A DNA stretch of 64,000 nucleotides from TH5896 sp050748485 (GCA_050748485.1 JBOGPP010000002.1:1-64000), one strand, 5' to 3'. Positions 17,647 to 25,605 are shown, numbered from the stretch's first letter. Numbers and translations are program-made. The notes: generated by a model not told the origin, from the letters alone.

Positions 17647-18015
17647 TCATCTGCTAAGAGTGATGTAGGAAATATCACTAGCTATCTCTTTATGTTCTTG
17701 GATTATGGATACCCTAAACTTGACCTTAGAGGAAGCATCACGGGGGGTGTAATTGGTCCTCGCTGTGAATGCAATCTTTTTTTGACCTGGAATGTCTTTT
17801 TCAAATATAGAAAGCCTTGCGTAAGGATAATCTATCTTTTTTCCATTGAGCTCTACAAATTTAAAAGTACCGCTAGAATCCTCTATCTGTGAATTTATAA
17901 CAATGGTATCATATCTGGAATCGTAGGACAGGTTGATAATTCCATGGATATCCTGCCCTGAGCTCACATGGTCCTCTGTCAGCTTGATAGAGATTGAATT
18001 GCTGTCGGAGTTCAT
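17647..18015 (-). CDS. hypothetical protein, beta-sandwich-like, 122 aa
   Basis: A protein of 122 residues with no signal peptide. Alternating hydrophobic stretches ('SISIKLTEDHVSSGQDIHG', 'SKVKFRVSIIQEHKEIASD') suggest an all-beta, possibly immunoglobulin- or arrestin-like fold. This fold idea is inference. The start is ATG 18015. It is convergent with the cupredoxin gene and divergent from the alpha/beta hydrolase. Function unknown. Confidence 0.55.
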   Translation of the reverse strand: MNSDSNSISIKLTEDHVSSGQDIHGIINLSYDSRYDTIVINSQIEDSSGTFKFVELNGKKIDYPYARLSIFEKDIPGQKKIAFTARTNYTPRDASSKVKFRVSIIQEHKEIASDISYITLSR

Positions 18016-18112
18016 TTTTAGATATTGAATTAAATCGAAATATTTATCTTGCTAGCTATATGGCCATGACATTAAGCATAAAGCCGAAGTACAAGATATT
18101 AAATTAGGGCTC

Positions 18113-18946
18113 GTGAATCAAGAGCATGTAAAATCGATTGTGAGGCAGGACATTTCTACGAATCTGGTTCATATGGATGAATACACTATACGATATCTAT
18201 CGGGTAATGATTTCAATCCAGAAAGTGCTAGGATACTGGTTTTATTGCATGGAATAGGCGCCTCTGCCGAGAGATGGGCACCCGTATTTCCTGGGTTATC
18301 TGAGAGATTTGAGGTAATAATTCCTGATATAATTGGTTTCGGATATAGTGATAAACCGACAGTAGAATATACGATGGATTTCTTTGTAGAGTTCCTAGAT
18401 AGATTCATGAAAGCCCTTTACATCAAGCAGGCTAGTTTTATTGGATCGTCATTCGGAGGGCATCTAGCCACAGAATTCACGATGAAATTCCCCAGTCAGG
18501 TAAATAAACTAGTTCTCGTTTCTCCAGCAGGGACTATGCGGACGTCGACTCAAACTCTCGATGAATATATAATGACCGCGCTTTATCCCACATATGAAAA
18601 CGTTGCAAAAGCCTTTTCACATATGACTTATAATTCAGAAATCGTTCCGGAGTCCACGATACGCGATTTCATTAATCGAATGAGACTTCCGAACGCAAAA
18701 TATGCATTCATGTCGACCTTATTGGGGATAAGAGATTCTCCTAATCTTGCTGGTCGTTTATCAAAAATAAAGGTTCCAACTTTATGTATATGGGGAGAAC
18801 ACGATCAAATGATTCCCTTCCAATATTCTGCTGCCTATGGAGATATCCCAAGCTGTACTACTAAGGTGATGAAGGGATGTGGGCATACTCCACCCATTGA
18901 AAACCCTGAGGAATTTACAAAAATTGTCCTAGATTTTTTGCAGTAA
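18113..18946 (+). CDS. alpha/beta hydrolase
   Basis: Alpha/beta-hydrolase fold enzyme of 277 residues. The oxyanion region 'LLHGIGASAERW' (44-55), nucleophile elbow 'GSSFGG' with Ser113, Asp231 in 'GEHDQ' and His258 in 'GCGHTPP' form a full triad. The nucleophile is serine, not the cysteine of PHA synthase PhaC, so this is not PhaC. The substrate is unknown. It starts with GTG 18113. The neighbours (an AbrB-helical protein and PhaE) raise the possibility of a role in polyester turnover, but that is only context. Confidence 0.85.
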   Translation: MNQEHVKSIVRQDISTNLVHMDEYTIRYLSGNDFNPESARILVLLHGIGASAERWAPVFPGLSERFEVIIPDIIGFGYSDKPTVEYTMDFFVEFLDRFMKALYIKQASFIGSSFGGHLATEFTMKFPSQVNKLVLVSPAGTMRTSTQTLDEYIMTALYPTYENVAKAFSHMTYNSEIVPESTIRDFINRMRLPNAKYAFMSTLLGIRDSPNLAGRLSKIKVPTLCIWGEHDQMIPFQYSAAYGDIPSCTTKVMKGCGHTPPIENPEEFTKIVLDFLQ

Positions 18947-19004
18947 TCTAAGGTGAGGCTTTCGGTGATAATATTAAATAAATGTAGCGAACTGATTCAT
19001 ATCA

Positions 19005-19301
19005 ATGACCGAAAGCGATAGTAACTCTTTCGATGCTTTAAGAAAAGCTGTTGAACAAGGAAATGAGGCTCAACGGGAATTTATGAAAAAGTTGACCTCG
19101 GTCCAACAAGATGCAATGAACAATTATATCTCAACTATGCAAAATGCCTTGCATTTTAATGCAATGTTCAAAACTACTGTTCAGAGTGGAGGTAGGATTT
19201 CAATTCCGGAGGCAGAGAGGATCGCCTTAAACATAGAGGAAGGTGATCTGGTCCAGGTAATCGTGACACCGATACTGAGAAAGAAGAAAGGCACTGAGTA
19301 G
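19005..19301 (+). CDS. phasin-like helix plus AbrB/SpoVT domain protein
   Basis: 98 residues in two parts. Residues 5-55 form a helical, Gln/Asn/Met-rich segment ('EAQREFMKKLTSVQQDAMNN') like a small phasin. Residues 57-92 are a SpoVT/AbrB swapped-hairpin domain ('SGGRISIPEAERIALNIEEG'). In haloarchaea, PHA granule loci contain an AbrB-type regulator (PhaR) next to a phasin (PhaP); here both features may be in one chain. The next gene, on the other strand, is PhaE-like. A TATA-like stretch near 18968-18979 lies 31 bases upstream of ATG 19005. DNA binding and granule binding are both inferred. Confidence 0.7.
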   Translation: MTESDSNSFDALRKAVEQGNEAQREFMKKLTSVQQDAMNNYISTMQNALHFNAMFKTTVQSGGRISIPEAERIALNIEEGDLVQVIVTPILRKKKGTE

Positions 19302-19451
19302 GTTTATCAAATACCATTGTGCCTAGTAACTCACCTTCTCCTCACCTTAAAGGCAATCATCTCTATTGACCTGTTCGAAAACAAATCGCCTGTCTCCCAG
19401 ATGACTATCAGCAAATAATATCATAGATCCTAAATTTATCGCAAGACATAA

Positions 19452-20039
19452 CTAGCTCGGCATATTGCGTACAGTTGATTCCAACCTTTCATGCAAATCC
19501 ATCACTGATTTGCGCAAATCATGTAGATCCTTGGATATCGTATCCAATTCCTTCCTTGTAGGGAGATTTAGTATTCCTAGTGTCCTTTGAGACGAGGCTT
19601 GGATTTGACTTAGTAAGTCCATCTGTTTATCCAACAAATCTCGATAAGTAAGCGCAAATTCCTTAGAATTGAATAACCTATTGAACTCTTCCTCAAAGGA
19701 ATCAATCATTATTTTTCTGTAATCATCTAGATCCTTTTTGGTTTTGATATCTAGTAACGAAGAAGAGGTCTTCTCATTAATTCTTAAAACTGCATTAACG
19801 TATGCCTGGTTAACCTGCTTCCAATACTGGCCAAGGGTAATCTGAGATTTCATTATTGTTTCCGCCAAATTGGCAACTTGAGCGTTCTCATCCTTGATAT
19901 TACCAAAATACGAAAATAACGGGCCTATTGTTGGTAGTTTAAAAATTTCCTCCCAAATTCCCAGCATACTTTTTCCGAGCTCATCATTTTCTCCAATGCC
20001 ACGCCTCATTTCGTCTCCCACCTGTTCGTCTGACGCCAT
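19452..20039 (-). CDS. phaE: PHA synthase subunit PhaE-like protein
   Basis: 195-residue helical protein resembling PhaE, the partner of class III polyhydroxyalkanoate synthase PhaC. The C-terminal signature 'LPTRKELDTISKDLHDLRKS' (165-185 region) matches PhaE's conserved tail, followed by a coiled coil. The N-terminus has 'MLGIWEEIFKLPTIGPL'. PhaC itself is not in the window, so the catalytic subunit must be elsewhere or absent. It is tail-to-tail with the AbrB-helical protein gene. Confidence 0.75.
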   Translation of the reverse strand: MASDEQVGDEMRRGIGENDELGKSMLGIWEEIFKLPTIGPLFSYFGNIKDENAQVANLAETIMKSQITLGQYWKQVNQAYVNAVLRINEKTSSSLLDIKTKKDLDDYRKIMIDSFEEEFNRLFNSKEFALTYRDLLDKQMDLLSQIQASSQRTLGILNLPTRKELDTISKDLHDLRKSVMDLHERLESTVRNMPS

Positions 20040-20202
20040 ATCTAATAGTACTATTGTTTAAGCCCGAATTTGTAGCTATTGAAATTGATATTAAATAGAA
20101 CTCTACCTTTAACAAAAACTAAGAATTTTATAAGGAGTGAAGCTTGAAAATTAAGAAGCGGAAGAATACCACCGGGTATTTGCTCGAGAATTCGTTTACG
20201 TT

Positions 20203-20291
20203 GGGCTCGTAGCTCAGCTTGGATAGAGCGCCTGCCTTCTAAACCTAGTGAAGAAAGCCGGAAGTCGAGGGATCGAAGCCCTCCGGGCCCG
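20203..20291 (+). tRNA. tRNA-Arg (anticodon TCT) with intron
   Basis: The acceptor GGGCTCG/CGGGCCC and the T-arm GAGGG-ATCGAAG-CCCTC are complete. Anticodon TCT is at 20238-20240. The unspliced molecule is 89 bases. A 14-base insertion (about 20242-20255) sits at the canonical position after base 37, leaving loop CTTCTAA. CTTC (20236-20239) can pair with GAAG (20250-20253), consistent with a splicing helix. The anticodon stem CCTGC/GCCGG has one T-C mismatch. The T-loop shares the ATCGAAG variant of tRNA-Arg(TCG). Confidence 0.85.
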
Positions 20292-20331
20292 CTAGACCTT
20301 GTGATCCTAAAGGGGGTCAGAATATCCGTCA

Positions 20332-20343
20332 TTTATTATAAAC
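20332..20343 (+). promoter_or_regulatory. TATA box of the L1-P0 unit
   Basis: 'tttattataaac' is centred 29 bases before ATG 20367, matching the archaeal TATA position for a leaderless transcript. Confidence 0.5.
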
Positions 20344-20366
20344 AATTTTAAGTAGGCTTCCTTCAA

Positions 20367-21047
20367 ATGTTGCTGACCAACTTGGTAACCGATAGGCATC
20401 TGCGAGAGTTGATAAAGCAAGCAAGGGATCGCTTGGATAAGCGACACTTCACGCAGTCAGCTGAATTGACGCTTATATTGAAGGATATTGACGTGAAAAA
20501 GGGATTTAGTCTAAACGAGGTAATAAGTTTACCACATAAATCAAATGATGAATCTGCGATCTGCCTAATCGGCTCTGGAGACTTGGCAATGAGAGCAAGG
20601 AAAGTGGGCATCCAGACTGTACTGGAACCTCAAGAGCTCGACAGATTGGGAACTAACAAAAGGGAGGCAAGAAAATTGGTTAGGAAGCATGATTTTTTCT
20701 TATCCGATACTTCTTTAATGTCGTCAGTAGGGCGGTCTATCGGACAGTTTCTAGGTCCCAAAGGCAAGATGCCCACTCCATTACCCTACGGCGCTCCTCT
20801 TGAATCGATAGTCAATCGATTTCAAGGCTCGATAAGACTGAGAATTAAAAATCAATTAAGTGTTTCTGCTAAAGTTGGAGATGAGGGGATGGACGATTCC
20901 TCATTGGCTAACAATGCCGTCGCGGTAGTATCAGCTCTTGAAAAGAAGCTTCCTCAAGGAGAGAAGAATATTCGTAGCGCTGTCTTCAAATTCTCAATGA
21001 GTAGGCCAGCAAAGTCAGGTGCTTTGAAAGGTGAATCGGTGGGATAA
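20367..21047 (+). CDS. rpl1: ribosomal protein L1
   Basis: Large-subunit protein forming the L1 stalk that moves E-site tRNA. 226 residues, close to the archaeal norm. 'FLGPKGKMPTPLPYG' near residue 131 is the L1 signature, and 'SVSAKVGDEGMDD' follows. L1 often autoregulates its operon by binding its own mRNA. P0 begins 5 bases after the stop, so the two are cotranscribed. The usual partner L11 is not upstream. Confidence 0.95.
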   Translation: MLLTNLVTDRHLRELIKQARDRLDKRHFTQSAELTLILKDIDVKKGFSLNEVISLPHKSNDESAICLIGSGDLAMRARKVGIQTVLEPQELDRLGTNKREARKLVRKHDFFLSDTSLMSSVGRSIGQFLGPKGKMPTPLPYGAPLESIVNRFQGSIRLRIKNQLSVSAKVGDEGMDDSSLANNAVAVVSALEKKLPQGEKNIRSAVFKFSMSRPAKSGALKGESVG

Positions 21048-21052
21048 TAACT

Positions 21053-21946
21053 TTGGTCAGATCTGAAATTATGGATGGTAGTAGAAAGAACTACCCCAAG
21101 AAAAAGAGGCTTATGTATCAGGAGATGATGAAATTTCCTAAGGAATATAGTGCCGTAGCCATTTCTAATCTGAATAAAGTTAGAGCAAATCAATTAATGC
21201 AGCTCAGAAAAAAATTTCGCACTGATATGAAATTGAGGGTCGTGAAGAATAAAGTGGTACAGAGAGCGTTTGAAAAAATTGACGATATTCATCGGCTACC
21301 TGAATTCAGCAAGAGGCTGGAAGGACAATGTTTGCTTCTTTTTACTAATACCAATCCTTTTCGCCTCAATATAATCTTCGATAAAAGCAAGATATTTCTA
21401 CCTGCAAAGGGCGGAGATATTGCACCTACCGAAATCATTGTTCACGCTGGAAACACCGGGATTACTCCAGGGCCAGTCCTTTCAGAGTTCAAAGAAGCTA
21501 ATGTTCCAACCAAGATTGACCAGGGAAGTATTTTGGTGGTAAAGGACACTCTTGTCGCCAAGCGCGGCGACGAAATATCTCAGAAATTAGCTTCCCTTTT
21601 AAGCAAATTAGACGTAAAGCCTATTGAAGCAGGTATATCAGTAACTTGTGCTCTTTCAGACGGTCTACTCTTTACGGAAGATGATCTAAGAATTGATTTG
21701 GACGTGTATTCTAAGGAACTGGCGAGGGGAGCATTCGAAGGCCAGAATTTGGCCATTTTATGCGGATACCTTACCTCCGAAACAGTTAGGCCGTTGATAC
21801 TACAAGCAGGACAAGAAGCATTGAATTTGTCAGTTTCGACAGGTTACATAAACAAAGACACTATCAAACCTATTCTCTTGAACGCTCACGCTCAATCCTT
21901 AAGTATTTCCAACATCATCAAAGAAAAGGGCTATACGGTAACCTGA
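21053..21946 (+). CDS. rplP0: ribosomal protein P0 (L10, stalk base)
   Basis: Anchors P1 dimers to the ribosome at the GTPase centre. The N-terminal L10 domain ('EYSAVAISNLNKVRANQLMQL', 'VVKNKVVQRAFEKID') is followed by the domain with 'GNTGITPGPVLSEFKEANVP' and C-terminal helices that bind P1. It starts at TTG 21053 (ATG 21071 is the alternative). The archaeal acidic C-terminal tail ('EALSGLSALF'-type) is missing: the protein ends at 'IIKEKGYTVT'. A degenerate copy of the 3' end follows the stop codon. Confidence 0.93.
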   Translation: MVRSEIMDGSRKNYPKKKRLMYQEMMKFPKEYSAVAISNLNKVRANQLMQLRKKFRTDMKLRVVKNKVVQRAFEKIDDIHRLPEFSKRLEGQCLLLFTNTNPFRLNIIFDKSKIFLPAKGGDIAPTEIIVHAGNTGITPGPVLSEFKEANVPTKIDQGSILVVKDTLVAKRGDEISQKLASLLSKLDVKPIEAGISVTCALSDGLLFTEDDLRIDLDVYSKELARGAFEGQNLAILCGYLTSETVRPLILQAGQEALNLSVSTGYINKDTIKPILLNAHAQSLSISNIIKEKGYTVT

Positions 21947-22028
21947 ATAAATATTTTAAGGAATCCCTTAAAGTATTTCCAATCGCTTAAAAGAAAAGGG
22001 GCCATACGGGAGCCTCGATAAGTATTTC
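21894..22028 (+). repeat. imperfect tandem copy of the P0 gene 3' end
   Basis: Bases 21894-21957 (P0 codons for the last residues plus stop and following AT stretch) recur at 21962-22028 with substitutions and small indels. Shared blocks include 'cttaagtatttccaa' / 'cttaaagtatttccaa', 'aaagaaaagggctatacgg' / 'aaagaaaaggggccatacgg' and a terminal 'ataaatattt' / 'ataagtattt'. The second copy lies in the intergenic region between the P0 stop and the end of P1. Confidence 0.7.
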
Positions 22029-22083
22029 TGAGAACCTCGACGCATATTAGAAATTAAAGATAGTGTCAGTTTTGCTTGTCCAA

Positions 22084-22389
22084 TTATCCAAAGAGTGCCG
22101 ACAATCCTTCCAATGCCTCTTCCTCCTTCTTTTCCTCCTTCTTTTCCTCCTCTTTTGATTCAGCAGGCTGAGGAGAGGTTGCAGCTGGCGATGTTACAGG
22201 TCCTTGCACGGAAACTGGGCTGCTCTTGAGGGCTTCTTCAATATTTACCTCGCTCAAAGCGGTAACGAGAGATTTGATTCGCACATCATCTGGAGCAACC
22301 CCCGTAGCCTTTATGACATTCCTTACATTATCCTCATTTATATCCTGTTTCAGTTTGTGTAACAATAAAGCCGCATACATATATTCCAT
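22084..22389 (-). CDS. rpl12: ribosomal protein P1 (L12 stalk)
   Basis: Acidic stalk protein that recruits translation factors. It has 101 residues: an N-terminal helical dimerisation domain ('MEYMYAALLLHKLKQDINED'), an Ala/Pro/Ser hinge, a charged KEEEKKEE tract and the conserved factor-binding tail 'ALEGLSALFG'. A TATA box lies upstream. It is on the strand opposite to P0, converging on it, whereas archaeal P0-P1 genes are usually adjacent and in the same direction. Confidence 0.95.
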   Translation of the reverse strand: MEYMYAALLLHKLKQDINEDNVRNVIKATGVAPDDVRIKSLVTALSEVNIEEALKSSPVSVQGPVTSPAATSPQPAESKEEEKKEEKKEEEALEGLSALFG

Positions 22390-22414
22390 TGTAGAATTTG
22401 CTCTATGCTTGACC

Positions 22415-22426
22415 TTAATATAAAAC
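22415..22426 (-). promoter_or_regulatory. TATA box of the P1 gene
   Basis: 'ttaatataaaac' is centred 32 bases upstream of ATG 22389 on the minus strand. Confidence 0.45.
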
Positions 22427-22437
22427 TTTCAATAGCT

Positions 22438-22941
22438 TTAGAGGATCCGCGTACTCCTCGCGACCGCATAAACATGTTCCTTTAAATCCCTTTCATAAAG
22501 AGAATTCATTTTCTCCAGGAGGACAGTCCTAGCATATTGTCTTTCCTCTTCTGTTGATGCTCTAAATATATGCGAGAATAGATCTGGAAGATTCTCGCGT
22601 ACCCAGCCGTCGAGTACGAAGTATCTTTTTTCGTTTATCCAAGTAGTCTTTGTATTGTCTAAATCAATTTCATCGCTGAACGCCCCACTCTCCACTCGAT
22701 CTATGAGCATAAAAATACAGTTATTTGGGTCTGGATCCTGAAGCACTTGTGCAGGCCTACCTTGTACCACCCCCGATTTAACTCTCTCCATCAAGCCAAC
22801 CGGACGGATAAATGAGCCAAGGACCGATAGCTTTTTCCCGTTAACTTCATGGACTCTACCTATGACTAGAATGTGATAGTCATTTTCGTTCTGTGCAGCA
22901 AATACATAATCTCCACGTTTTATGCGCCCACGCCCAAACAA
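22438..22941 (-). CDS. hypothetical protein, 167 aa
   Basis: Not recognised. The start is a TTG at 22941. The N-terminal part has a beta-rich pattern ('GDYVFAAQNENDYHILVIGRV', 'LSVLGSFIRPVGLMERV') that could be a small-barrel fold. The C-terminal half is helical with 'SHIFRASTEEERQYARTVLL'. TATA-like 'ttatagt' (about 22968) is 25-30 bases upstream of the TTG, which supports it, although a second TATA stretch directly at 22945-22953 would imply a start further in. It follows the P1 gene region on the same strand and has no obvious partner. Confidence 0.55.
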   Translation of the reverse strand: MFGRGRIKRGDYVFAAQNENDYHILVIGRVHEVNGKKLSVLGSFIRPVGLMERVKSGVVQGRPAQVLQDPDPNNCIFMLIDRVESGAFSDEIDLDNTKTTWINEKRYFVLDGWVRENLPDLFSHIFRASTEEERQYARTVLLEKMNSLYERDLKEHVYAVARSTRIL

Positions 22942-23120
22942 TATTTATACAAAAACACCGGTGAAATTATAGTTTTTGTTCGTGATAATCTTGCTCAGAG
23001 ATCTGAAATCTAGCCTGTAAATCTATTTGCTTAGGTTTCAGTTATCTCCCAATCTTTAGTATGAAATCTTCGAAAAAACTACATTTATTAATCAGATCGC
23101 CTGCAGTATGATTGTAAAAC

Positions 23121-23591
23121 GTGCAAAGATTCGACGACTTAGATATGAAGATCTTGACAGAGCTCACGCGTGACGCTAGCATTTCGGTTCCTCGACTTAG
23201 TAAAAAATTGAATGTAAATGCGTCCGTTTTGTATAGTAGAATAAAGCGGTTGTCCAAACGCGATCTTATCCAGAAATTTACAGTTATTATAAACGAAGGT
23301 ATGCTGGGTATTAGTGTTAGAGCCATAGTTGGGATAAACCGAGACCCAAAACAAAAGGAGAGGATTCATGCAGAGCTTCTAAAAATTCCTGAAATTCGTT
23401 CAATTTCGGAGGTTACAGGGAGGTTTGATATGGTCGTCAGTGTAAATGCCAGGACCTTAGAGGAATTGCATAATGTCGTGATAGAGCTGATTGGGAAAAT
23501 TGAAGGAATTCAGAATACTGAAACCTTTGTAGAGATGCAGAGGACTGACAAAGACCCCGCCTACGGATTGCAACAACAAATAGTAAGGTAA
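23121..23591 (+). CDS. Lrp/AsnC family transcription regulator
   Basis: 156 residues. An N-terminal HTH ('LDMKILTELTRDASISVPRL', 'NASVLYSRIKRLSKRDLI') is followed by a RAM ligand domain ('VRAIVGINRDPKQKERIHAE', 'EVTGRFDMVVSVNARTLEEL'). The start is GTG 23121; the TATA-like 'catttattaat' near 23082-23092 would put a transcript start close to 23110. It may interact with the stand-alone RAM domain protein at 13128. Ligand and targets unknown. Confidence 0.88.
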   Translation: MQRFDDLDMKILTELTRDASISVPRLSKKLNVNASVLYSRIKRLSKRDLIQKFTVIINEGMLGISVRAIVGINRDPKQKERIHAELLKIPEIRSISEVTGRFDMVVSVNARTLEELHNVVIELIGKIEGIQNTETFVEMQRTDKDPAYGLQQQIVR

Positions 23592-23668
23592 AAGTTAGCA
23601 TTGGTAGGTTTAGCTTTCTTCTGCGCTATCTTCAAATAGCCGAATCCAATGTGTATTATTGAAAATAA

Positions 23669-23851
23669 ATGGCCGTGGTGCAACGAAAGTTTACAGAGAT
23701 AATACAGACTTTAAAGTTGGCGAAGAAGACGAGTAAGGATGACTACGTAACCCATATGCGTTTGGTCTTGCTTGGTTTAGGCGTAGTAGGCGGAATCGCT
23801 TTTGTCATCAAGTTGATTGCTGAATTTATTACGTTTGGCGGCGGACAGTAA
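23669..23851 (+). CDS. secE: SecE, preprotein translocase subunit (Sec61 gamma)
   Basis: 60-residue single-spanning membrane protein. The cytoplasmic amphipathic helix ('QRKFTEIIQTLKLAKKTSKD') precedes the C-terminal transmembrane helix 'MRLVLLGLGVVGGIAFVIKL'. The archaeal secE is often followed by nusG and rpl11, but here no NusG or L11 gene is near, so the unit is broken. The next gene is purP. Confidence 0.87.
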   Translation: MAVVQRKFTEIIQTLKLAKKTSKDDYVTHMRLVLLGLGVVGGIAFVIKLIAEFITFGGGQ

Positions 23852-24015
23852 CCCGAACTATCGCCTGTGCTTTCGAAAATGAATTATAACCAGGAAATAT
23901 TCGGCGTCGCTCCATAAAAAGAAAGTAAAGGCCATTGCGATAGAGTCGGTTCTGATTTAGTAGTACTTCTTCTCGAAGTGTTTTAATCACCCTCTGCCCT
24001 ATTAGTTGGGTATTA

Positions 24016-25056
24016 TTGCTGAGTCGAGATTTGAGGATTGCAACTATCGGTTCTCATTGTGCATTGCAATTGATGAAGGGAGCAAAAGATGAAGGATTCA
24101 AAACAGTTCTAATCTGTAAAAAGGAAAGAAAATCTCTGTATAGGCGATTCAAGTTTGTAGATGAAATTTTCGAAATTGAACAAAATTCGGAGACAATATC
24201 CAGCGAATGCCAGGAATACCTTAAGGAAAATGGTTGTATATTGATCCCTCACGGATCACTCATAGCATACTCAAATATTGACTACATTGAACAGCTTTCT
24301 GTACCTATTTTTGGTAACAAATGGATATTGAGGTGGGAAGCAGACAGAAATTTAAAACAAGAATTGATGTCAAGTGCTGGACTGACTACCCCTCAACCCG
24401 TAAAATCGAAGCATGACATCGATCGGCTGTGTATTGTGAAGTTGCACGGAGCCGCTGGAGGAAGAGGATATTTCTTAGCTTGGAACAGGGAAACTTTTGA
24501 AAAAGGGGCACTTGATTTACTTAAGCAGAATGTGATCAAGAGTGAGGATGATCTTTTCATCCAGGAATATGTACGGGGAGTTCCGGTCTATCTTCATTAT
24601 TTTTATTCTGCAATCAACAATGAGATAGAGTTCCTTGGTGTGGACAGAAGATACGAAACTGATATAGATGGACTGGGAAGGATCCCGGCGAGCCACCAAT
24701 TGGGGATAGGAATCCAGACATCGTCGTATAATGTAATCGGAAATTTCCCTCTCGTTCTAAGAGAATCTCTATTGGGAAAAGTGTTTTCAATGGGTGAGGA
24801 TTTTGTGCGCGCAGCAAAGCAGTTAGTACCTCCAGGGATGATTGGTCCATTTTGCCTTGAAGGCGTCTGCGATCCACAAGGGAATTTCGTTACTTTTGAA
24901 TTCTCAGCGCGGATTGTTGCAGGTACCAATCTGTACATAATGGGATCACCCTATTCTTGCCTTATCTATGATGATCCCATGAGCATGGGCAGAAGGATTG
25001 CTTTGGAAATAAAAAATGCTCAGAATAGTGCAGATATGAAAAATATTCTAACCTAG
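24016..25056 (+). CDS. purP: formate-dependent AICAR-to-FAICAR ligase PurP
   Basis: ATP-grasp enzyme that formylates AICAR with free formate in purine synthesis, the archaeal alternative to PurH. 346 residues. Signature segments: 'IATIGSHCALQLMKGAKDEG', 'CILIPHGSLIAY', 'PIFGNKWILRWEADRNLKQE', 'IVKLHGAAGGRGYFLAW' and 'GPFCLEGVCD'. The start is TTG 24016. PurM is encoded at 42700, but the two are not linked. Confidence 0.92.
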   Translation: MLSRDLRIATIGSHCALQLMKGAKDEGFKTVLICKKERKSLYRRFKFVDEIFEIEQNSETISSECQEYLKENGCILIPHGSLIAYSNIDYIEQLSVPIFGNKWILRWEADRNLKQELMSSAGLTTPQPVKSKHDIDRLCIVKLHGAAGGRGYFLAWNRETFEKGALDLLKQNVIKSEDDLFIQEYVRGVPVYLHYFYSAINNEIEFLGVDRRYETDIDGLGRIPASHQLGIGIQTSSYNVIGNFPLVLRESLLGKVFSMGEDFVRAAKQLVPPGMIGPFCLEGVCDPQGNFVTFEFSARIVAGTNLYIMGSPYSCLIYDDPMSMGRRIALEIKNAQNSADMKNILT

Positions 25057-25098
25057 CCTCACTTGGATATCTTTCATCAAGATAAAAAATCAAGGAGC

Positions 25099-25605
25099 TC
25101 ATCCACCTGTCAGCCGAGAGAATTTTCCTTTTCTTTTTATACTGGAGATATAGTCTAGATTGGAAAGAGCGATTTTCGCTGATTCACGAACCTCCTCGCT
25201 TTCATCTGATAGTGCGTGCTCGAGCGGGTCTCTTCCTTGCTCCGAGCCGATCACACCCATTGCTATGGCCGCTTCGTGTCTCACGAACAAGCTAGGATCA
25301 GAGTTGATTGCATGGGATAACGCGTTCAATGCGTCAGTAAATCCAAGCTGTCCTAGCGCGAATGCTGCTTCGTGTCTGACCAAAGAGTCTTTATCATTCT
25401 CCAATGTGTTGCTTACGGCATCTACGACTTTATTGCCACCTATCTCTGCTAGTATGCAAACTGCCCTTGTTCTGATCACATTGTCTTCATGATTAAGCAA
25501 TTGTTTGAAGTATTCCACATCGTTCTTATGGAAATGCTTCTCCATTTTATGGAGCAACCCAACACGTAACTGCGCATCAAATTCAGTATTTTGATTGTCG
25601 TTCAA
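25099..25605 (-). CDS. HEAT-repeat protein with DOHH-like His-Glu motifs
   Basis: 168-residue HEAT-repeat (PBS-lyase-like) protein with about four repeats. Two consecutive repeats carry 'VRHEAAFALGQLG' (His78-Glu79) and 'VRHEAAIAMGVIG' (His110-Glu111). Deoxyhypusine hydroxylase uses four such His-Glu motifs to bind two irons; here one pair is present, so the protein resembles half of that enzyme. It could be a dimeric iron-oxygenase-like protein or a plain scaffold. No aIF5A gene is near. Function unproven. Confidence 0.75.
   Translation of the reverse strand: MNDNQNTEFDAQLRVGLLHKMEKHFHKNDVEYFKQLLNHEDNVIRTRAVCILAEIGGNKVVDAVSNTLENDKDSLVRHEAAFALGQLGFTDALNALSHAINSDPSLFVRHEAAIAMGVIGSEQGRDPLEHALSDESEEVRESAKIALSNLDYISSIKRKGKFSRLTGG

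Noticed and set aside
17692..17892. Plus-strand frame of 66 codons
   Set aside because: It is antisense to the minus-strand hypothetical gene at 17647, which has the better composition.
18113..18946. Alpha/beta hydrolase as PHA synthase PhaC
   Set aside because: The nucleophile is serine in GxSxG, while PhaC has cysteine (GxCxG) and is longer.
20051..20332. Minus-strand frame across the tRNA-Arg(TCT) gene
   Set aside because: The region is a tRNA with intact arms; the frame is chance.
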